Below are positions 23,303 through 23,732 of a stretch of 23,732 nucleotides of DNA, one piece after another. The notes under the pieces are model-generated. The model saw only the letters and a program-made list of their open reading frames with translations. It did no database searches and was not told the DNA's origin. The position numbers and the translations under genes were made by a program. The stretch comes from an uncultured Eubacterium sp. GTDB lineage: Bacteria > Bacillota > Clostridia > Lachnospirales > Lachnospiraceae. Every line of letters starts with the position of its first letter. Within the stretch, counting starts at the first letter, position 1. The DNA is taken from assembly GCA_958446835.1 (NCBI GenBank), contig CAUCXT010000038.1, forward strand, positions 1 to 23,732, in the 5' to 3' direction.

Positions 23303-23732
23303 TTATTCTCCGGACTTTTTCTTTATTATAAGAAGCATACCAGTTAACAGCACCAATGAGCATACAAGCGTGAACCACCAGTTCTTAGTAAATCCTGCAA
23401 TCAGATATCCCACCACGCAGACCGCTATAACCACGAACGCATACTGCATCTGTGTCTGTACATGGTTGATGTGGTTAGACTGTGCCCCCGAACTCGACAT
23501 AATCGTGGTGTCAGATATAGGTGACAGATGGTCGCCGCACACGGCTCCCGCAAGCACCGATGACACTGCAATTATCATCATTGTCTGGTCTGATTCGGCA
23601 AACATATTTATCACGATAGGAACAAGTATCGCGAAGGTTCCCCAGCTCGTTCCTGATGAAAACGCTATAAATATCGCAATACAGAAAATAATAAGCGGTA
23701 TGAAATGCACAAGTCCTGAGCTTAAGCTAATG
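23303..23732 (-). CDS. NhaC-type Na+/H+ antiporter, C-terminal part (N-terminus outside window)
   Basis: The visible 142 or so codons encode the last membrane helices of a sodium/proton antiporter of the NhaC family (ion transporter superfamily). Conserved segments are IAFSSGTSWGTFAILVPI and, after another helix, AGAVCGDHLSPISDTTIMSS, which carries the polar residues of the transport site. The reading frame is open to the right edge (ISLSSGLVHFIPLII), so the gene's start lies beyond 23732. The end is a basic KKKSGE tail and a TAA at 23303. No clear terminator is seen before the ylxM promoter. Related transporters exchange malate-lactate/Na+ in some members, so the exact substrate is open. Confidence 0.92.
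   Translation of the reverse strand, partial: ISLSSGLVHFIPLIIFCIAIFIAFSSGTSWGTFAILVPIVINMFAESDQTMMIIAVSSVLAGAVCGDHLSPISDTTIMSSSGAQSNHINHVQTQMQYAFVVIAVCVVGYLIAGFTKNWWFTLVCSLVLLTGMLLIIKKKSGE

Noticed and set aside
23309..23330. Hairpin GTCCGG/CCGGAC at the 3' end of the NhaC-type gene
   Set aside because: On the coding (minus) strand it is followed by an A-run, not a T-run, so it is not a terminator for this gene; the plus-strand T-run is simply the Lys codons.
1..23732. CRISPR arrays, tRNA/rRNA genes, transposases, prophage or integration sites
   Set aside because: Looked for and not seen: no regularly spaced repeats, no cloverleaf, no recombinase or transposase motifs. The hipBA insertion shows no obvious flanking duplication by eye.

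Overview
The window looks like a chromosomal housekeeping segment from a low-to-mid GC Gram-positive of the Clostridia, most likely a Lachnospiraceae-type gut anaerobe. This is inferred from strong GGAGG ribosome binding sites, sigma-A type promoters, the gene order ylxM-ffh-rpsP-khpA-rimM-trmD-rplS-rbgA-rnhB-ylqG-ylqH (as known from Bacillus subtilis and relatives), and the presence of PlsY, YlqG and YlqH. Species cannot be fixed from the sequence alone. Nearly all genes lie on the minus strand; only the PRPP synthetase gene is on the plus strand. No rRNA, tRNA, CRISPR array, IS element or prophage was seen.

Layout, in the direction of minus-strand transcription (right to left). (1) 23303-23732: the C-terminal part of an NhaC-type Na+/H+ antiporter, cut by the window edge. 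(2) 19414-23264: a strong promoter drives ylxM-ffh-rpsP-khpA, then rimM-trmD after a small hairpin, ending in a clear terminator: protein targeting, small-subunit assembly and tRNA m1G37 methylation. (3) 17918-19410: an inserted hipBA toxin-antitoxin-type module with its own promoter and two identical 14-bp direct repeats, placed in the usually uninterrupted trmD-rplS gap. (4) 17365-17884: rplS with an extended -10 promoter, a leader hairpin that fits the L19 leader class, and a terminator. (5) 11077-17231: lepB-rbgA-rnhB-ylqG-ylqH-MATE-yraN, ending in a terminator that overlaps the yraN stop codon. (6) 4224-11022: a three-gene unit of an MMPL/RND exporter, a large membrane-anchored surface protein and PgeF, behind a consensus -10 that directly abuts a perfect 9-bp inverted repeat. 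(7) 2905-4147 (+): an unusually long PRPP synthetase, convergent with (6) and sharing a bidirectional terminator. (8) 1-2772: der-plsY-gpsA, diverging from prs.

The most original part is region (6). The surface protein has a signal peptide, GLUG-type beta repeats interrupted by about 350 residues of predicted helical coiled coil inside a single repeat unit, and a C-terminal membrane anchor. It is translationally overlapped with an MMPL exporter whose cytoplasmic tail carries a glycine-rich octad repeat resembling bactofilin-type beta-helix turns. I infer an envelope-spanning export or cell-surface assembly system in a Gram-positive cell, possibly linked to peptidoglycan through PgeF. The cargo is unknown. 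The second accessory feature is the hipBA module embedded among translation genes.
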